Shown here: positions 44,379-54,494 of the stretch, piece after piece
Layout of the letters: each line of letters starts with the position of its first letter
How positions within the stretch are numbered: the first letter of the stretch is position 1
Assembly: GCF_000156395.1 (NCBI RefSeq)
Contig: NZ_GG703819.1
Span: 883,935 to 947,934 of the forward strand
Reading direction: 5' to 3'
Source of the DNA: Providencia rustigianii DSM 4541
GTDB taxonomy: Bacteria; Pseudomonadota; Gammaproteobacteria; Enterobacterales; Enterobacteriaceae
Length of the DNA stretch: 64,000 nt
Translations under genes and position numbers: made by a program
The notes under the pieces: model-generated
What the model saw: the letters and a program-made list of their open reading frames with translations, nothing else
Told to the model about the DNA's origin: nothing
Database searches by the model: none

Positions 44379-44447
44379 TTAAATAATAGAAATAAAATAA
44401 ACCGCGGCTAAGAAAAATAGAACTAAAATTATTGGAAAATATTTCAT
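44379..44447 (-). CDS. Possible 22-residue small membrane protein
   Basis: The minus strand encodes MKYFPIILVLFFLAAVYFIS followed by two isoleucines and TAA. GAGGA lies five bases before the ATG, an unusually good site in this AT-rich gap. One hydrophobic helix with a positive N-terminus is the plan of known enterobacterial mini-membrane proteins, but I do not recognise a family. It faces the alaA terminator. Confidence 0.5.
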   Translation of the reverse strand: MKYFPIILVLFFLAAVYFISII

Positions 44448-44756
44448 TTCATCCTCAATATTATTTTCAATTAAATATTACCTTGATTGTAATGATTTAA
44501 ATAAACCATTCAAATATTAATTACAATAAAGCATAAAAATACAATTAAGATAATCTTAATATGAGCATCTTTATTTGTGTATTTTTTAGCTTAAAAAGTA
44601 ATTTCATTATTAAATCCTCTTTATTCTGATTGAAGATTATTTTTATCTTTGTCTTAACTAACAACCCATTAGCGAATAAATTCTATTATTCTGATATCTC
44701 TTTCGTTGTAATAGCGCTATAATTTTGTAGATTAATTCATCATTAATGAGGGTCTT
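44448..44756. other. Intergenic region upstream of yfbR
   Basis: About 310 AT-rich bases between the small membrane ORF and yfbR. The GAGGG ribosome-binding site of yfbR is at its end. A 22-codon plus-strand frame at 44560 has no ribosome-binding site and was not called. Confidence 0.45.
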
Positions 44757-45338
44757 ATGAGTTACTTTTTTGCCCATCTCGCTAGAATGAAACTCATTCA
44801 TCGCTGGCCTCTGATGCGTAACGTCCGTACAGAAAATGTGTCTGAGCATAGCCTACAAGTTGCTATGGTTGCCCACGCTCTAGCTATCATCAAAAATCGT
44901 AAATTTAGTGGAAACGTTAATCCAGAAAAAATTGCCTTATTTGCTATGTACCACGATGCAAGCGAGGTTATTACTGGTGATTTACCAACGCCAATAAAAT
45001 ACCATAATCAGCAAATTGCTCATGAATACAAAAAAATCGAGAAATTTGCTCAGCAAAAACTGTTAGATATGTTGCCTGAAGAGCTCCAAGAAGACTTTAA
45101 AGCATTATTAGTGGAGGATTTGCAAAGTGATGAAGATCATTTCATTGTTAAACAAGCAGATACACTTTGCGCCTATCTGAAATGTTTAGAAGAGCTTTCA
45201 GCCGGAAATAGCGAGTTTACATTAGCCAAGAAGCGTTTAGAAAAAATGTTGAAAGAAAGAAATAGCCCAGAAATGGAATATTTTATGAAAATTTTTGTTC
45301 CCAGTTTTACACTCTCTTTAGATGAAATCAGTAATTAA
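44757..45338 (+). CDS. yfbR: 5'-Deoxynucleotidase YfbR
   Basis: 193-residue HD-domain phosphohydrolase that removes phosphate from deoxynucleoside 5'-monophosphates. Metal-binding residues are visible as His31 (VSEHSLQ), His66-Asp67 (MYHDASE) and Asp135 ([11 protein letters not shown]). GAGGG is four bases upstream. Position between alaA and yfbS is as in E. coli, but two accessory genes now separate it from yfbS. Confidence 0.94.
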   Translation: MSYFFAHLARMKLIHRWPLMRNVRTENVSEHSLQVAMVAHALAIIKNRKFSGNVNPEKIALFAMYHDASEVITGDLPTPIKYHNQQIAHEYKKIEKFAQQKLLDMLPEELQEDFKALLVEDLQSDEDHFIVKQADTLCAYLKCLEELSAGNSEFTLAKKRLEKMLKERNSPEMEYFMKIFVPSFTLSLDEISN

Positions 45339-45341
45339 CTC

Positions 45342-45370
45342 AAAGGTGGGCGCTATTATCCCCACCTTTT
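45342..45370 (+). terminator. Terminator of yfbR
   Basis: Stem AAAGGTGGG/CCCACCTTT with a 10-base loop and T-run, right after the yfbR stop and next to the convergent small-protein gene. Confidence 0.8.
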
Positions 45371-45380
45371 GCATTAAACC

Positions 45381-45800
45381 TTAGCTTTCTTCAATTAACT
45401 TAGTACTACAACCTGATGATGATGAAAAGGCAACATACAAGGTTTTCGCCTCACCATTAACACCTAATATTACCTTTCCACGATCTTCTTCCTTGATTGA
45501 ACAATAGAAATTTTTCTTTGTTGCATATGTTTTACCGCTTATTGTTTCTAATTTAATAAACCAATAGTCAAACGAATTAGGCAAACCTAATTCATATTTA
45601 AACGAAAATATATTCTCAGATATTGATTTATTAGGTAAATTATTAAAAAATTTTTCATCAATAAGTCTACTTTCACTTCCTTTATGGGTAAGTCCTGAAA
45701 CATAATGTAGTACATAAATATACTTTAACTCTTCACCAAAGAAATTTTCGATTGTTGCCTTACCATTATAGTAACGTACTATATCTGTATTATTTACCAT
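45381..45800 (-). CDS. Small protein of unknown function, paralogue of its upstream neighbour
   Basis: 139 residues, no signal peptide or membrane segment, predicted beta-rich from alternating patterns. It shares with the next gene the blocks FGEELKYIYVLH, YWFIKLETISGKTY, KKNFYCSIKEEDRGKV, GVNGEAKTLYVAF and a SSSGCSTKL ending. The pattern recalls small beta-sandwich proteins of the PUD (up-regulated in Daf-2) type, but I cannot confirm that. GAGGGG precedes the ATG; 25 bases from its paralogue, so co-transcribed. Not part of the E. coli gene order. Confidence 0.7.
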   Translation of the reverse strand: MVNNTDIVRYYNGKATIENFFGEELKYIYVLHYVSGLTHKGSESRLIDEKFFNNLPNKSISENIFSFKYELGLPNSFDYWFIKLETISGKTYATKKNFYCSIKEEDRGKVILGVNGEAKTLYVAFSSSSGCSTKLIEES

Positions 45801-45825
45801 AACGCCCCCCTCTATAATCTTCGTA

Positions 45826-46200
45826 TTAATATAGATTCAAGTTTGTTTTACAATCTGATGATGATGGGAAATTGACGTACATTGTCTTTTCTTCGCCATT
45901 CATACCTATAGTGACCTGCCCATGATCCTCTTCACTTATGGAACAATAGAAATTATCTTTTGTTCTATATTTTTTCCCTGATAATGTTTCAATTTCCATG
46001 TACCAATAGTCTTTTGGCGAACCAATTCCTAATTGATATTGAAATATCAATGCATCCTTATAAATAGTACCATCAGGCATATCAAAGTGCGTTCTGACTT
46101 TCGTCAAAAATCCCGTATGAGATAAATACACGCGCTTGAGATGTTCACCCCAGTAATTTTCGAGTGTAACAAACCCTGTTTTGGGTAATGTAATATTCAT
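45826..46200 (-). CDS. Small protein of unknown function, paralogue of its downstream neighbour
   Basis: 124 residues, first gene of the tandem pair. It carries WGEHLKRVYLSH, DYWYMEIETLSGKKY, KDNFYCSISEEDHGQV, GMNGEEKTMYVNF and SSSDCKTNL, matching the second gene over the last 80 residues. Two conserved Cys (in NFYCSI and SSxCxT) could form a disulfide, although no export signal is seen. GGAG is six bases before the ATG. Function unknown; inserted between yfbR and yfbS. Confidence 0.7.
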   Translation of the reverse strand: MNITLPKTGFVTLENYWGEHLKRVYLSHTGFLTKVRTHFDMPDGTIYKDALIFQYQLGIGSPKDYWYMEIETLSGKKYRTKDNFYCSISEEDHGQVTIGMNGEEKTMYVNFPSSSDCKTNLNLY

Positions 46201-46253
46201 AATATCTCCGATATATAAAATTAATTAATTTACGGAAATAGACTACAAATTTT

Positions 46254-46320
46254 TCCTTAAAATAAAAATAACCATAATTAGCAGTATCTTTTTATTTTAA
46301 TACTGTTAATTATGGTTATT
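46254..46320 (-). terminator. Long hairpin after yfbS
   Basis: A 21-bp inverted repeat with one G-T wobble (arms 46267-46287 and 46300-46320) around a 12-base loop, followed on the minus strand by T-rich sequence. It begins 47 bases after the yfbS stop and likely ends that transcript, upstream of the small-protein pair. Confidence 0.65.
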
Positions 46321-46366
46321 AATTTTCATGATGTAATAGGCTCTACGTGTTAGAGCCTATTACTGT

Positions 46367-48196
46367 TCAAAAAGGGAATAAAACAGGGATCACGGCTACG
46401 CTAATGATCATAACAATAATGGTGAATGGAACCCCCATTTTCAAAAAATCTGAGAATTTATAACCTCCAGGCCCCAATACTAACGTATTTACAGGGGAAG
46501 ATACGGGGGTCATAAATGCCGCGGAAGCCGCAATACCAATAACCATGGCGAACGGTAACGGAGAAACATCCATTTGACGAGCAGCGGCTATCGCGATGGG
46601 GGCCATTAAAACAGCCGTTGCGGTGTTAGATATAAATAGCCCAATGGTGGCACACAGAATAAATAAGCAAAGTAGCATCACATGTGGCCCTAATCCCCCA
46701 GCAACTTTCATTAATGCATCAACAGCAAGGGCTATCCCCCCAGTTTCTTGCAGTGCGATAGCAAACGGCATCATCCCCACAATTAAAATAATGCTCGGCC
46801 AGTGAATCGATTTATACGCGCTTTCCATATCGATACAGCGGAATTTTCCCATCAATAAACATGCTATCAATGCGGCAATAAAATTAGGAATTTCATTAGT
46901 CACCATCATCGCCACCATCAATGCCAAACAGAACAGAGCATGTGGGGCTTGTGAGGATGCAGGTGCAACCGCTTCAACTTCAGCAGCTAAATTCAATACA
47001 ATAAAGTTACGGGGTTTAGTAGAGAGTACACGGATCAGTTTCCAGTCACCTATGACCAGTAATATGTCGCCTAAACGCAGTGATTCATCCACCAGCTTAC
47101 CATCTAGTGCCTTACCATCTCGACGGATACCCACCACGTTTAACCCATACCGAGTACGGAACTTAATCTCTTTTAGGCTTTTGCCAAGTAACTCCGAGTC
47201 CGGATTCATGGAAACCTCGGCCATGCCCACATCACGGGATTGATCTGAGAAATAATCACCACGGAGGATCATCGGTTCGAGAAGCTGTTCACTGCAAAAC
47301 TTACGTAATTCATCATCGCTAACGGAGATATCAACTAATAATACATCACGCTCCCGTAATTCAGTTCCCCCGGTAGCACTTACCATAACACGGCGAAATT
47401 TACGCCAGCGCTCAATCCCTACTACGTTTGCGCCATAACGGGAACGTAAATGAAGTTCATCTAAAGTGTGCCCAATGAGTGATGAGCCTTTACGGATTGC
47501 TAAACGACGCGCACGACCCGCTAATTTATAATCACGGATCAAATCTCGGAAACTCCGTTGATACTTTACTGGCTGTTTATCCGGTTCATTGCTACCTAGC
47601 CAACGACGCGTCACCCACATATAACCGATCCCAGCAAATAAAATTAAAATGCCAATCGGTGTAATTGAGAAGAATTGAAAGCTCGGTAAACCTTCACGGA
47701 CTAATTCGCTGTTGACTACCATATTCGGCGGAGTTGCAACCAGTGTCATCATGCCACTAATCAACCCAGCAAAACCGAGGGGCATCATTAAGCGACTTGG
47801 TGAGGTTTTCATACGAGCAGCGACACTTAAGACGACGGGGATAAAGATAGCCACGACGCCTGTTGAGCTCATAAAGGCACCAAGCCCAGCAACAGTTAGC
47901 ATCAGGAAAACTAACATTTTACTTTCACTGCTGCCTGCCACTCGGACAAGCCAGTCACCCATTTGATAAGCGATTCCGGTACGAACAAGACCATCACCAA
48001 TAACAAATAGAGCAGCAATCAATAAGACGTTTGGATCAGCAAAGCCCGCTGTTGCCTGTTGTAAAGTCAATGTGTCGCTCAACACAAATGCGACAATAAC
48101 TAACAGGGCAACCACATCCATGCGAACTTTGTTGGTGGTGAATAAAACAATTGCGATCAATAGGAGGGTTAGTACCCACAGCAATTCTCCGTTCAA
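46367..48196 (-). CDS. yfbS: SLC13-family permease with RCK domains YfbS
   Basis: 609-residue inner-membrane protein like E. coli YfbS (610). N-terminal membrane half, two central RCK-C (TrkA-C) domains around residues 215-295 and 305-390 ([13 protein letters not shown] and [15 protein letters not shown] are their paired signatures), then a C-terminal membrane half with [15 protein letters not shown] and [11 protein letters not shown] motifs. Probably a sodium-coupled anion transporter; substrate unknown. Confidence 0.92.
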   Translation of the reverse strand: MNGELLWVLTLLLIAIVLFTTNKVRMDVVALLVIVAFVLSDTLTLQQATAGFADPNVLLIAALFVIGDGLVRTGIAYQMGDWLVRVAGSSESKMLVFLMLTVAGLGAFMSSTGVVAIFIPVVLSVAARMKTSPSRLMMPLGFAGLISGMMTLVATPPNMVVNSELVREGLPSFQFFSITPIGILILFAGIGYMWVTRRWLGSNEPDKQPVKYQRSFRDLIRDYKLAGRARRLAIRKGSSLIGHTLDELHLRSRYGANVVGIERWRKFRRVMVSATGGTELRERDVLLVDISVSDDELRKFCSEQLLEPMILRGDYFSDQSRDVGMAEVSMNPDSELLGKSLKEIKFRTRYGLNVVGIRRDGKALDGKLVDESLRLGDILLVIGDWKLIRVLSTKPRNFIVLNLAAEVEAVAPASSQAPHALFCLALMVAMMVTNEIPNFIAALIACLLMGKFRCIDMESAYKSIHWPSIILIVGMMPFAIALQETGGIALAVDALMKVAGGLGPHVMLLCLFILCATIGLFISNTATAVLMAPIAIAAARQMDVSPLPFAMVIGIAASAAFMTPVSSPVNTLVLGPGGYKFSDFLKMGVPFTIIVMIISVAVIPVLFPF

Positions 48197-48280
48197 AATA
48201 TCCCCTTTCGACGAAAAAAAACAGGCTAAAGATTTTGCTTAGTTAACCATGTTTTACGGAGAATTTCTTTGATTAGATCG

Positions 48281-48958
48281 CTATTCGCTGTTTTTTGACA
48301 TTAAAAGTTCAAAATACCCATCATTGTCAGGTCCCGTAACAGAAATTTGCTCTAATGAACTAATAATTATATCAATTTCACTTCTACGTGGCATGCCTTC
48401 TGGTGCATGCACTGCCACAACTTGGCAACCTGCGCTAAGTGCAGAATGGATCCCTGCGGGAGCATCTTCAAAGGCAATGCAATCTTTTGGTGAAAGAGCG
48501 AGGCTCAGCGCACCGAGTTGGAAAGGCTCTGGATCCGGTTTTCCTTTCGACACTTTTTCAAAAGTGACCCAGTGTTTAGGCTCTGGTAAACCTGCTGCTA
48601 CTTGTCGGCCATGGGCAATAGGGACAGTTCCTGACGTTACAATAGCCCAAGGTGCACCAATCTGATTTAATCGGGAAAGGAGTTCAATAGCACCGGGTAA
48701 AGCTACTACCCCCTCAGTATCTTCGCTTTCCAGTTTCTCTAACCAACGAAAATGAGTTTGTAGCTCCTCTTCATTTGCATCTGGAAGAAAATGGCGCAAA
48801 GTTGTCATTGCGGGTTTCCCATGGATAAAATCGATGATTTCTTGTTTGTTAGCGCCGATCCTATCACCAAAGAGGCACCAACTACGTTCAACGACCGCTA
48901 ATGAATCAGCCAGCGTTCCATCAAGATCAAATAAAAAACCTTTTGCTTTTAGCTTCAC
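48281..48958 (-). CDS. yfbT: HAD-family sugar phosphatase YfbT
   Basis: 225-residue haloacid dehalogenase phosphatase; E. coli YfbT acts on sugar phosphates. Motif I is FLFDLDGTL (Asp11, Asp13), motif II IVTSGT, the Lys is in KGKPDPEPF, and motif IV FEDAPAGIHSA. I prefer GTG at 48958 because AAGGA lies six bases upstream and the N-terminus fits E. coli; an ATG at 48976 adds six residues but has a poor site. Confidence 0.9.
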   Translation of the reverse strand: MKLKAKGFLFDLDGTLADSLAVVERSWCLFGDRIGANKQEIIDFIHGKPAMTTLRHFLPDANEEELQTHFRWLEKLESEDTEGVVALPGAIELLSRLNQIGAPWAIVTSGTVPIAHGRQVAAGLPEPKHWVTFEKVSKGKPDPEPFQLGALSLALSPKDCIAFEDAPAGIHSALSAGCQVVAVHAPEGMPRRSEIDIIISSLEQISVTGPDNDGYFELLMSKNSE

Positions 48959-49041
48959 ATCGATTCCTTTTTTCATTTGTCCAATACCTATATCACACTC
49001 TATTTTCTCATCAATACTTTAGATCACTCTGAATCACAAGC

Positions 49042-49077
49042 AAAAAACTCGGGAGTATAATCGTTATACTCCCGAGT
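49042..49077 (-). terminator. Terminator of yfbU
   Basis: A perfect 14-bp stem ACTCGGGAGTATAA/TTATACTCCCGAGT with a 3-base loop, followed on the minus strand by six T. It lies 48 bases after the yfbU stop. Confidence 0.9.
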
Positions 49078-49124
49078 CAAAGAATTCATAATAATACGAC
49101 TGTAACCCAAAGAACGATGGAAAA

Positions 49125-49619
49125 TTATGCGTTTAAAATCTGGGAAATTTCTACCGCTGAAAGGTGGTATTGTCGTGGGCATGATTGCCAAATTTTCAGC
49201 ATTCTCAAATATTTATCCCACATAGGTGTTTGTGAATTAAACCCATGAGTTCCACAATCAAAATGAGTATAGCGCCCTTCTGTATTTACCATAAAACGAA
49301 CATAACTGAGATAGCGAGCTTCTGTCGCAGCGTCAAAACCTAAAAATTGGACACGACGAGCATCGACACCATGTTTATCTTCCATATTGCCGTAAGAAAC
49401 TTGCAATGCATGGTACATTTCCATGATTTCAATAACAGTACGACATGTTTGTTCACTGAGCTCACTGAAATCTCGGTCTAATTCACGCATTTGTAAACCA
49501 AACCCACGTTCAATAATGGTTTGCAGACGACGATAACGCTCCGCATTATCAGGATCTAGCATCGTCATCATTTTATATTGATTTGATAAGATTAAGCGTT
49601 CAGCATTGGTCATTTCCAT
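49125..49619 (-). CDS. yfbU: YfbU family protein
   Basis: 164 residues, the same length as E. coli YfbU and similar throughout ([18 protein letters not shown] to the C-terminal [11 protein letters not shown]). Helical cytoplasmic protein of undetermined function. Has its own strong terminator. Confidence 0.93.
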   Translation of the reverse strand: MEMTNAERLILSNQYKMMTMLDPDNAERYRRLQTIIERGFGLQMRELDRDFSELSEQTCRTVIEIMEMYHALQVSYGNMEDKHGVDARRVQFLGFDAATEARYLSYVRFMVNTEGRYTHFDCGTHGFNSQTPMWDKYLRMLKIWQSCPRQYHLSAVEISQILNA

Positions 49620-49780
49620 TACAGCTCTCCGTAGATAATTTTAGGTAATCTTCGCATTCAACAGGAATCATGCACAGATAAAATGCCACTTTTATTGATC
49701 TAGACCGGCTTTTTATATTACTTGTTGTTAATCCAAACTTTTTACTGATTTTAGTGGGCAGTAGAAGCCTAATCTGAAAA

Positions 49781-50236
49781 TTAAAGATCTTCCATAAACG
49801 TGTTATCTAGCTGTTTAAACGCTTTCCTCAACAGTTCAGCTAACGCCATATAGTCCGGCTGCTGTTCCACTGGTGCCACCGCAATACCTGCCGCAGTAAA
49901 CTTATCTCGAATTTCATAGAACCAGCTTAATAGCCCTGCGGGTAATGGTGTTGATGCGCGCTTTCCCAACCACCATAAACCTTGCATTGGTAAGCTACAG
50001 GCAAATAATGCAGTTGCGATGGCGGGACCCAGTTGTCCCCCAAGGGCGATTTGCCACGCGAGAGTGAATATAGCAATCGGCGGCATAAATCGAATACCGA
50101 AACGAATAGCTTTATTAATACGCAGCTCTGGAAATAGTGGCGTCAGCTTTTTTTCCATAGGAAACACTTTCAGATAATGGTTACCCAATCTGAAGCGCTT
50201 AAAAAATCCCGGGGGTGTATTTTGCATTGTGCTCAT
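49781..50236 (-). CDS. yfbV: UPF0208 membrane protein YfbV
   Basis: 151 residues with two membrane helices (about 45-65 and 68-90), the conserved [20 protein letters not shown] and [12 protein letters not shown] segments, and [12 protein letters not shown] at the end, as in E. coli YfbV (151). In E. coli this protein has been linked to excluding MatP from the Ter-flanking region. ATG at 50236 has AGGAAG six bases upstream. Divergent from ackA. Confidence 0.93.
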   Translation of the reverse strand: MSTMQNTPPGFFKRFRLGNHYLKVFPMEKKLTPLFPELRINKAIRFGIRFMPPIAIFTLAWQIALGGQLGPAIATALFACSLPMQGLWWLGKRASTPLPAGLLSWFYEIRDKFTAAGIAVAPVEQQPDYMALAELLRKAFKQLDNTFMEDL

Positions 50237-50832
50237 CAATAACTTCCTACTGCTATAATCAAAATATTATCAATTTATTCTTAGCTTACGCCAAACTGAT
50301 TGTGAACGCACACTCAGAATCCGAATAATCTTTTTTCAAATCTTGCTTAACTCAAGCCGGCTTCAGTAAAACCCGCTATGCTCATGTTATTCTCACAAAT
50401 ATCTAACTTATCGCTATAACTGCACTTTATAGGGCATTTATGATTTTAATCAACCAAAGACCCCATTTCTAAAAAAAACGTATAAAATATAAAATAATTT
50501 TAGTAGAATCGACCGTATTTAGAATTCCTGTTGACCTATGTGACTTAATAGTTCTCTTTGTTAAGTAATCAACAGTGATATATTGGGGTTTTGATCGTTA
50601 TTTCAACACCAAGCCGTTAATTTATTTTTTACAGTTAATTAACAGCATTACACAACGTTAGCTTCATAAAACCCTGTAAAATTGCCGATCCATGCAATTT
50701 TTTACGTTAATCATGATATCCATCATGAATGACTCAGTAACAAATGCGCTAGGCTCTAGCTAATTAACTTTTACATTTGAGTCTTTTAGTTTAAAAAAGG
50801 CTTCACAACAACAATTAACGATAGGTATTTCC
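50237..50832. other. yfbV-ackA divergent control region
   Basis: 596 AT-rich bases. It contains an FNR-box-like ATGAT-TTTA-ATCAA at 50440-50453, and probably the ackA promoters closer to the gene. No gene or repeat seen. Confidence 0.5.
50440..50453. promoter_or_regulatory. FNR-box-like site upstream of ackA
   Basis: ATGATTTTAATCAA matches TTGAT-N4-ATCAA at 9 of 10 positions, 380 bases before ackA. E. coli ackA-pta responds to FNR. Assigned by match only. Confidence 0.4.
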
Positions 50833-52035
50833 ATGTCAAGTAAGCTGGTACTGGTTTTAAACTGCGGTAGCTCCTCACTGAAATTTGCAATCATCGATCC
50901 GACTAATGGGGATGAATTTCTATCAGGTTTAGCTGAATGTTTTAATTTGCCTGAAGCCCGCATCAAGTGGAAAATGGATGGCGCGAAAAAGGAAGCTCCT
51001 TTAGGTGCAGGTGCTGCGCATAGCGAAGCATTAAACTTTATTGTTAATACTATTCTTGCTGAGAAGCCTGAACTTTCAGCGCAAATTACTTCTATTGGTC
51101 ATCGTATTGTTCATGGTGGCGAGAAATTTACCTCTTCTGTTGTCATTGACGACGAAGTTATTGCGGGTATCAAAGCAGCAATCCCATTTGCACCATTACA
51201 TAACCCTGCTCACCTGATTGGTATTGAAGAGGCAAGAAAATCTTTCCCTCATCTGATTACTAAAAACGTTGCGGTATTTGATACTGCTTTCCATCAGACA
51301 ATGCCACAAGAAGCTTATCTGTATGCTCTGCCATACGAACTGTATTCAGAACACAGTATCCGTCGCTACGGCGCACACGGCACTAGCCACTACTATGTTT
51401 CTCGCGAAGCAGCCAAAAGACTTAACAAACCTGTTGATGAACTGAATGTTATCACTTGCCATTTAGGTAATGGAGGTTCAGTATCTGCTATCGTTAATGG
51501 TAAATGTGTTGATACTTCAATGGGTTTAACTCCATTAGAAGGTTTAGTAATGGGAACTCGTAGCGGTGATATCGACCCTGCGATTATTTTCCATTTGCAT
51601 GATTCATTAGGCATGAGCGTTGATCAAATCAACAAAATGCTGACAAAAGAGTCTGGTTTACTGGGCTTAACTGGCGTGACTAGCGACTGTCGCTATGTGG
51701 AAGACAACTATGGCACGAAAGAAGATGCAACTCGTGCAATGGATGTATTCTGCCACCGTCTTGCAAAATATGTGGGTGCTTACAGTGCGCTGATGGAAGG
51801 TCGTCTTGACGCTATCATCTTTACTGGCGGTATCGGTGAAAACTCCGCTCAGGTTCGTGAAATTACATTGAAGAAACTGGCTATTCTTGGTTTCGAATAT
51901 GACCACGAACGTAACTTAGCGGCACGCTTTGGTAAAGAAGGTGTTATCACCACCGATAACAGCCGCCCAGCATTAGTTATCCCAACCAATGAAGAGTTGG
52001 TGATTGCTCAAGATGCTGCACGTTTAACAGCATAA
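50833..52035 (+). CDS. ackA: Acetate kinase
   Basis: 400-residue ASKHA-fold kinase converting acetyl phosphate and ADP to acetate and ATP. Substrate segments [61 protein letters not shown] and [14 protein letters not shown] are all intact. Followed by pta after a 64-base gap with a stem-loop; the pair forms the Pta-AckA overflow pathway. Confidence 0.97.
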   Translation: MSSKLVLVLNCGSSSLKFAIIDPTNGDEFLSGLAECFNLPEARIKWKMDGAKKEAPLGAGAAHSEALNFIVNTILAEKPELSAQITSIGHRIVHGGEKFTSSVVIDDEVIAGIKAAIPFAPLHNPAHLIGIEEARKSFPHLITKNVAVFDTAFHQTMPQEAYLYALPYELYSEHSIRRYGAHGTSHYYVSREAAKRLNKPVDELNVITCHLGNGGSVSAIVNGKCVDTSMGLTPLEGLVMGTRSGDIDPAIIFHLHDSLGMSVDQINKMLTKESGLLGLTGVTSDCRYVEDNYGTKEDATRAMDVFCHRLAKYVGAYSALMEGRLDAIIFTGGIGENSAQVREITLKKLAILGFEYDHERNLAARFGKEGVITTDNSRPALVIPTNEELVIAQDAARLTA

Positions 52036-52042
52036 AAACTTT

Positions 52043-52067
52043 TGCCGCCAGCTTTATGCTGGCGGTA
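52043..52067 (+). other. Intercistronic stem-loop between ackA and pta
   Basis: Eight perfect pairs CCGCCAGC/GCTGGCGG around a 5-base loop, extended by a wobble, with no T-run. It may stabilise ackA mRNA or partly terminate, giving different ackA and pta levels. Confidence 0.65.
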
Positions 52068-52099
52068 CTGCTTTAGAGTAACCAAAAAACGAGGTTCCC

Positions 52100-54244
52100 G
52101 TGTCCCGTACAATTATGTTAATTCCTACAGGCACCAGCGTTGGTTTAACCAGCGTCAGCTTGGGTGTCGTCCGCTCGATGGAACAAAAAGGTGTCCAACT
52201 GAGCGTGTTTAAACCAATCGCACAACCACGCGTTTCTGGTAATAAAGATCAAACTACTGAAGTTTTACGCTCTCATTCAAGCATTACGACCATTGTTGAG
52301 CCATTAACAATGGAGTATGTAGAATCCCTGCTAACCTCTTCTAAAAAAGACGTTCTGATGGAAGAGATTGTGGCTCGTTACCATGAGCACACTAAAAATG
52401 CAGAAGTTATTCTAATTGAAGGCTTAGTTCCAACTCGCAAACACTCTTTTGCTCAATCACTCAACTATGAAATTGCCAAGACTCTTGGCGCTGAAATTGT
52501 CTTTGTTACCGCACCAGGTAATAGTTCAATTCAGCAAATGCAAGAGCGTTTGGAATTGGTTCGTAATGAGTTCGGTGGACAGCGCAACGAAAGCATCATT
52601 GGGGTTATCGTTAATAAAGTTAACGCGCCTGTTGATGATCAAGGCCGTACTCGCCCTGACCTATCTGAAATCTTTGATGATTCAACCAAAGCGTCTATCG
52701 CGAATATCGATACGAATGCGCTCAATGGATTAAATCTGCCTGTATTAGCAGCCATCCCTTGGAACTTTGACCTGATTGCTACTCGAGCAATCGATATGGC
52801 AAAACACTTAAATGCAGAAGTGATTAACGAAGGTGAAATCAATACTCGCCGCGTTAAATCCGTCACTTTCTGTGCGCGCAGTATTCCACATATGCTGGAA
52901 CATTTCCGTCCGGGTTCATTGTTAGTGACTTCAGCTGACCGCCCTGATGTCTTAGTTTCTGCATCACTTGCAGCCATGAACGGCGTAGAAATTGGTGCCA
53001 TCTTATTAACTGGCGGCTACCACATTGATGCTCCGATTCATAAACTGTGTGAACAAGCATTCGAAACTGGCTTGCCAGTATTTATGGTTAAAAGCAACAC
53101 ATGGCAAACTTCCCTGAATCTGCAAAGTTTCAGCCTTGAAGTGCCAGCTGATGACCATGAGCGTATTGAAAAAATTCAAAACTATGTGGCTCGCCATATT
53201 AGCAGCGATTGGATTGAATCTCTGGTTGCGGATTCTGAGCGTCCAAACCGTCTGTCACCACCAGCATTCCGTTATCAGTTAACAGAACTGGCACGTAAAG
53301 CAGGCAAGCGTATTGTTCTGCCAGAAGGTGATGAGCCACGTACTGTTAAAGCAGCATCAATCTGTGCTGAACGTGGTATCGCGACTTGTGTTCTTTTAGG
53401 TAATCCTGAAGATATCCGTCGTGTTGCTGAGTCTCAAGGTGTCGAATTGGGCGCTGGTATTGAAATTGTTGACCCAATTAAAGTTCGTGAAGAGTATGTT
53501 GCTCGTTTAGTTGAATTGCGTAAAAGCAAAGGTATGACCGAAGTGGTTGCTCGCGAACAACTAGAAGATAACGTAGTTCTCGGCACGCTGATGCTAGAGA
53601 AAGGCGAAGTTGACGGCTTGGTTTCTGGTGCGGTTCACACCACAGCAAATACTATTCGTCCACCGCTACAGTTAATCAAAACTGCACCGGGTAGCTCATT
53701 AGTGTCTTCTGTGTTCTTTATGCTGCTACCAGAACAAGTATTTGTTTACGGTGACTGCGCAATTAACCCAGACCCGACAGCAGAGCAGCTATCTGAAATC
53801 GCTATTCAATCTGCAGATTCAGCAAAAGCTTTCGGTATTGAGCCTCGCGTTGCAATGATCTCTTACTCTACAGGTAACTCCGGTGCGGGTAGTGATGTTG
53901 AAAAAGTGCGTGAAGCGACTCGCTTAGCACAAGAAAAACGCCCAGACTTGATGATCGACGGTCCATTACAGTACGATGCTGCAGTAATGGCAGATGTGGC
54001 TAAATCTAAAGCACCAAATTCACCTGTTGCAGGTAAAGCTACGGTATTCATCTTCCCAGACTTGAATACCGGTAACACCACTTATAAAGCGGTACAACGT
54101 TCTGCGGACTTGGTCTCTATCGGTCCAATGCTGCAAGGTATGCGTAAGCCGGTTAACGACTTATCCCGTGGCGCACTGGTAGACGATATCGTTTATACTG
54201 TTGCGTTAACTGCTATCCAAGCGGCACAAAACGAAAACGCTTAA
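52100..54244 (+). CDS. pta: Phosphate acetyltransferase
   Basis: 714-residue enzyme interconverting acetyl-CoA and acetyl phosphate. An N-terminal AAA-like P-loop region ([15 protein letters not shown]), a central DRTGG domain and the C-terminal catalytic domain (from about 390: [54 protein letters not shown]) match E. coli Pta. The start is GTG with GAGG upstream. Terminated by an intrinsic hairpin. Confidence 0.97.
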   Translation: MSRTIMLIPTGTSVGLTSVSLGVVRSMEQKGVQLSVFKPIAQPRVSGNKDQTTEVLRSHSSITTIVEPLTMEYVESLLTSSKKDVLMEEIVARYHEHTKNAEVILIEGLVPTRKHSFAQSLNYEIAKTLGAEIVFVTAPGNSSIQQMQERLELVRNEFGGQRNESIIGVIVNKVNAPVDDQGRTRPDLSEIFDDSTKASIANIDTNALNGLNLPVLAAIPWNFDLIATRAIDMAKHLNAEVINEGEINTRRVKSVTFCARSIPHMLEHFRPGSLLVTSADRPDVLVSASLAAMNGVEIGAILLTGGYHIDAPIHKLCEQAFETGLPVFMVKSNTWQTSLNLQSFSLEVPADDHERIEKIQNYVARHISSDWIESLVADSERPNRLSPPAFRYQLTELARKAGKRIVLPEGDEPRTVKAASICAERGIATCVLLGNPEDIRRVAESQGVELGAGIEIVDPIKVREEYVARLVELRKSKGMTEVVAREQLEDNVVLGTLMLEKGEVDGLVSGAVHTTANTIRPPLQLIKTAPGSSLVSSVFFMLLPEQVFVYGDCAINPDPTAEQLSEIAIQSADSAKAFGIEPRVAMISYSTGNSGAGSDVEKVREATRLAQEKRPDLMIDGPLQYDAAVMADVAKSKAPNSPVAGKATVFIFPDLNTGNTTYKAVQRSADLVSIGPMLQGMRKPVNDLSRGALVDDIVYTVALTAIQAAQNENA

Positions 54245-54267
54245 TTTTTGTTATTAAGCATTACGTT

Positions 54268-54304
54268 AAAAGGTCAATCAGGAAACTGGTTGACCTTTAT
54301 TTTT
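54268..54304 (+). terminator. Terminator of pta
   Basis: A 13-bp stem (AAAGGTCAATCAG with CTGGTTGACCTTT, one wobble) around GAAA, followed by ATTTTT. Confidence 0.88.
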
Positions 54305-54494
54305 CATCGCTATATGAAAGCGTATTTTCTATCATTGAATATCATTACCCTCGATATTATTATCTATTAATATAAGAGCCTGTATGTTTAATTCGATAAA
54401 AGTGAATGAAAAATTCGATTAATCTAAAATTATTCAACACTATAAAAATACAATAAAAAATGAATTTTCAAGAAAAATAATTGGTATTGATAAT

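Noticed and set aside
44560-44631. 22-codon plus-strand frame before yfbR
   Set aside because: No ribosome-binding site and low-complexity AT-rich sequence.
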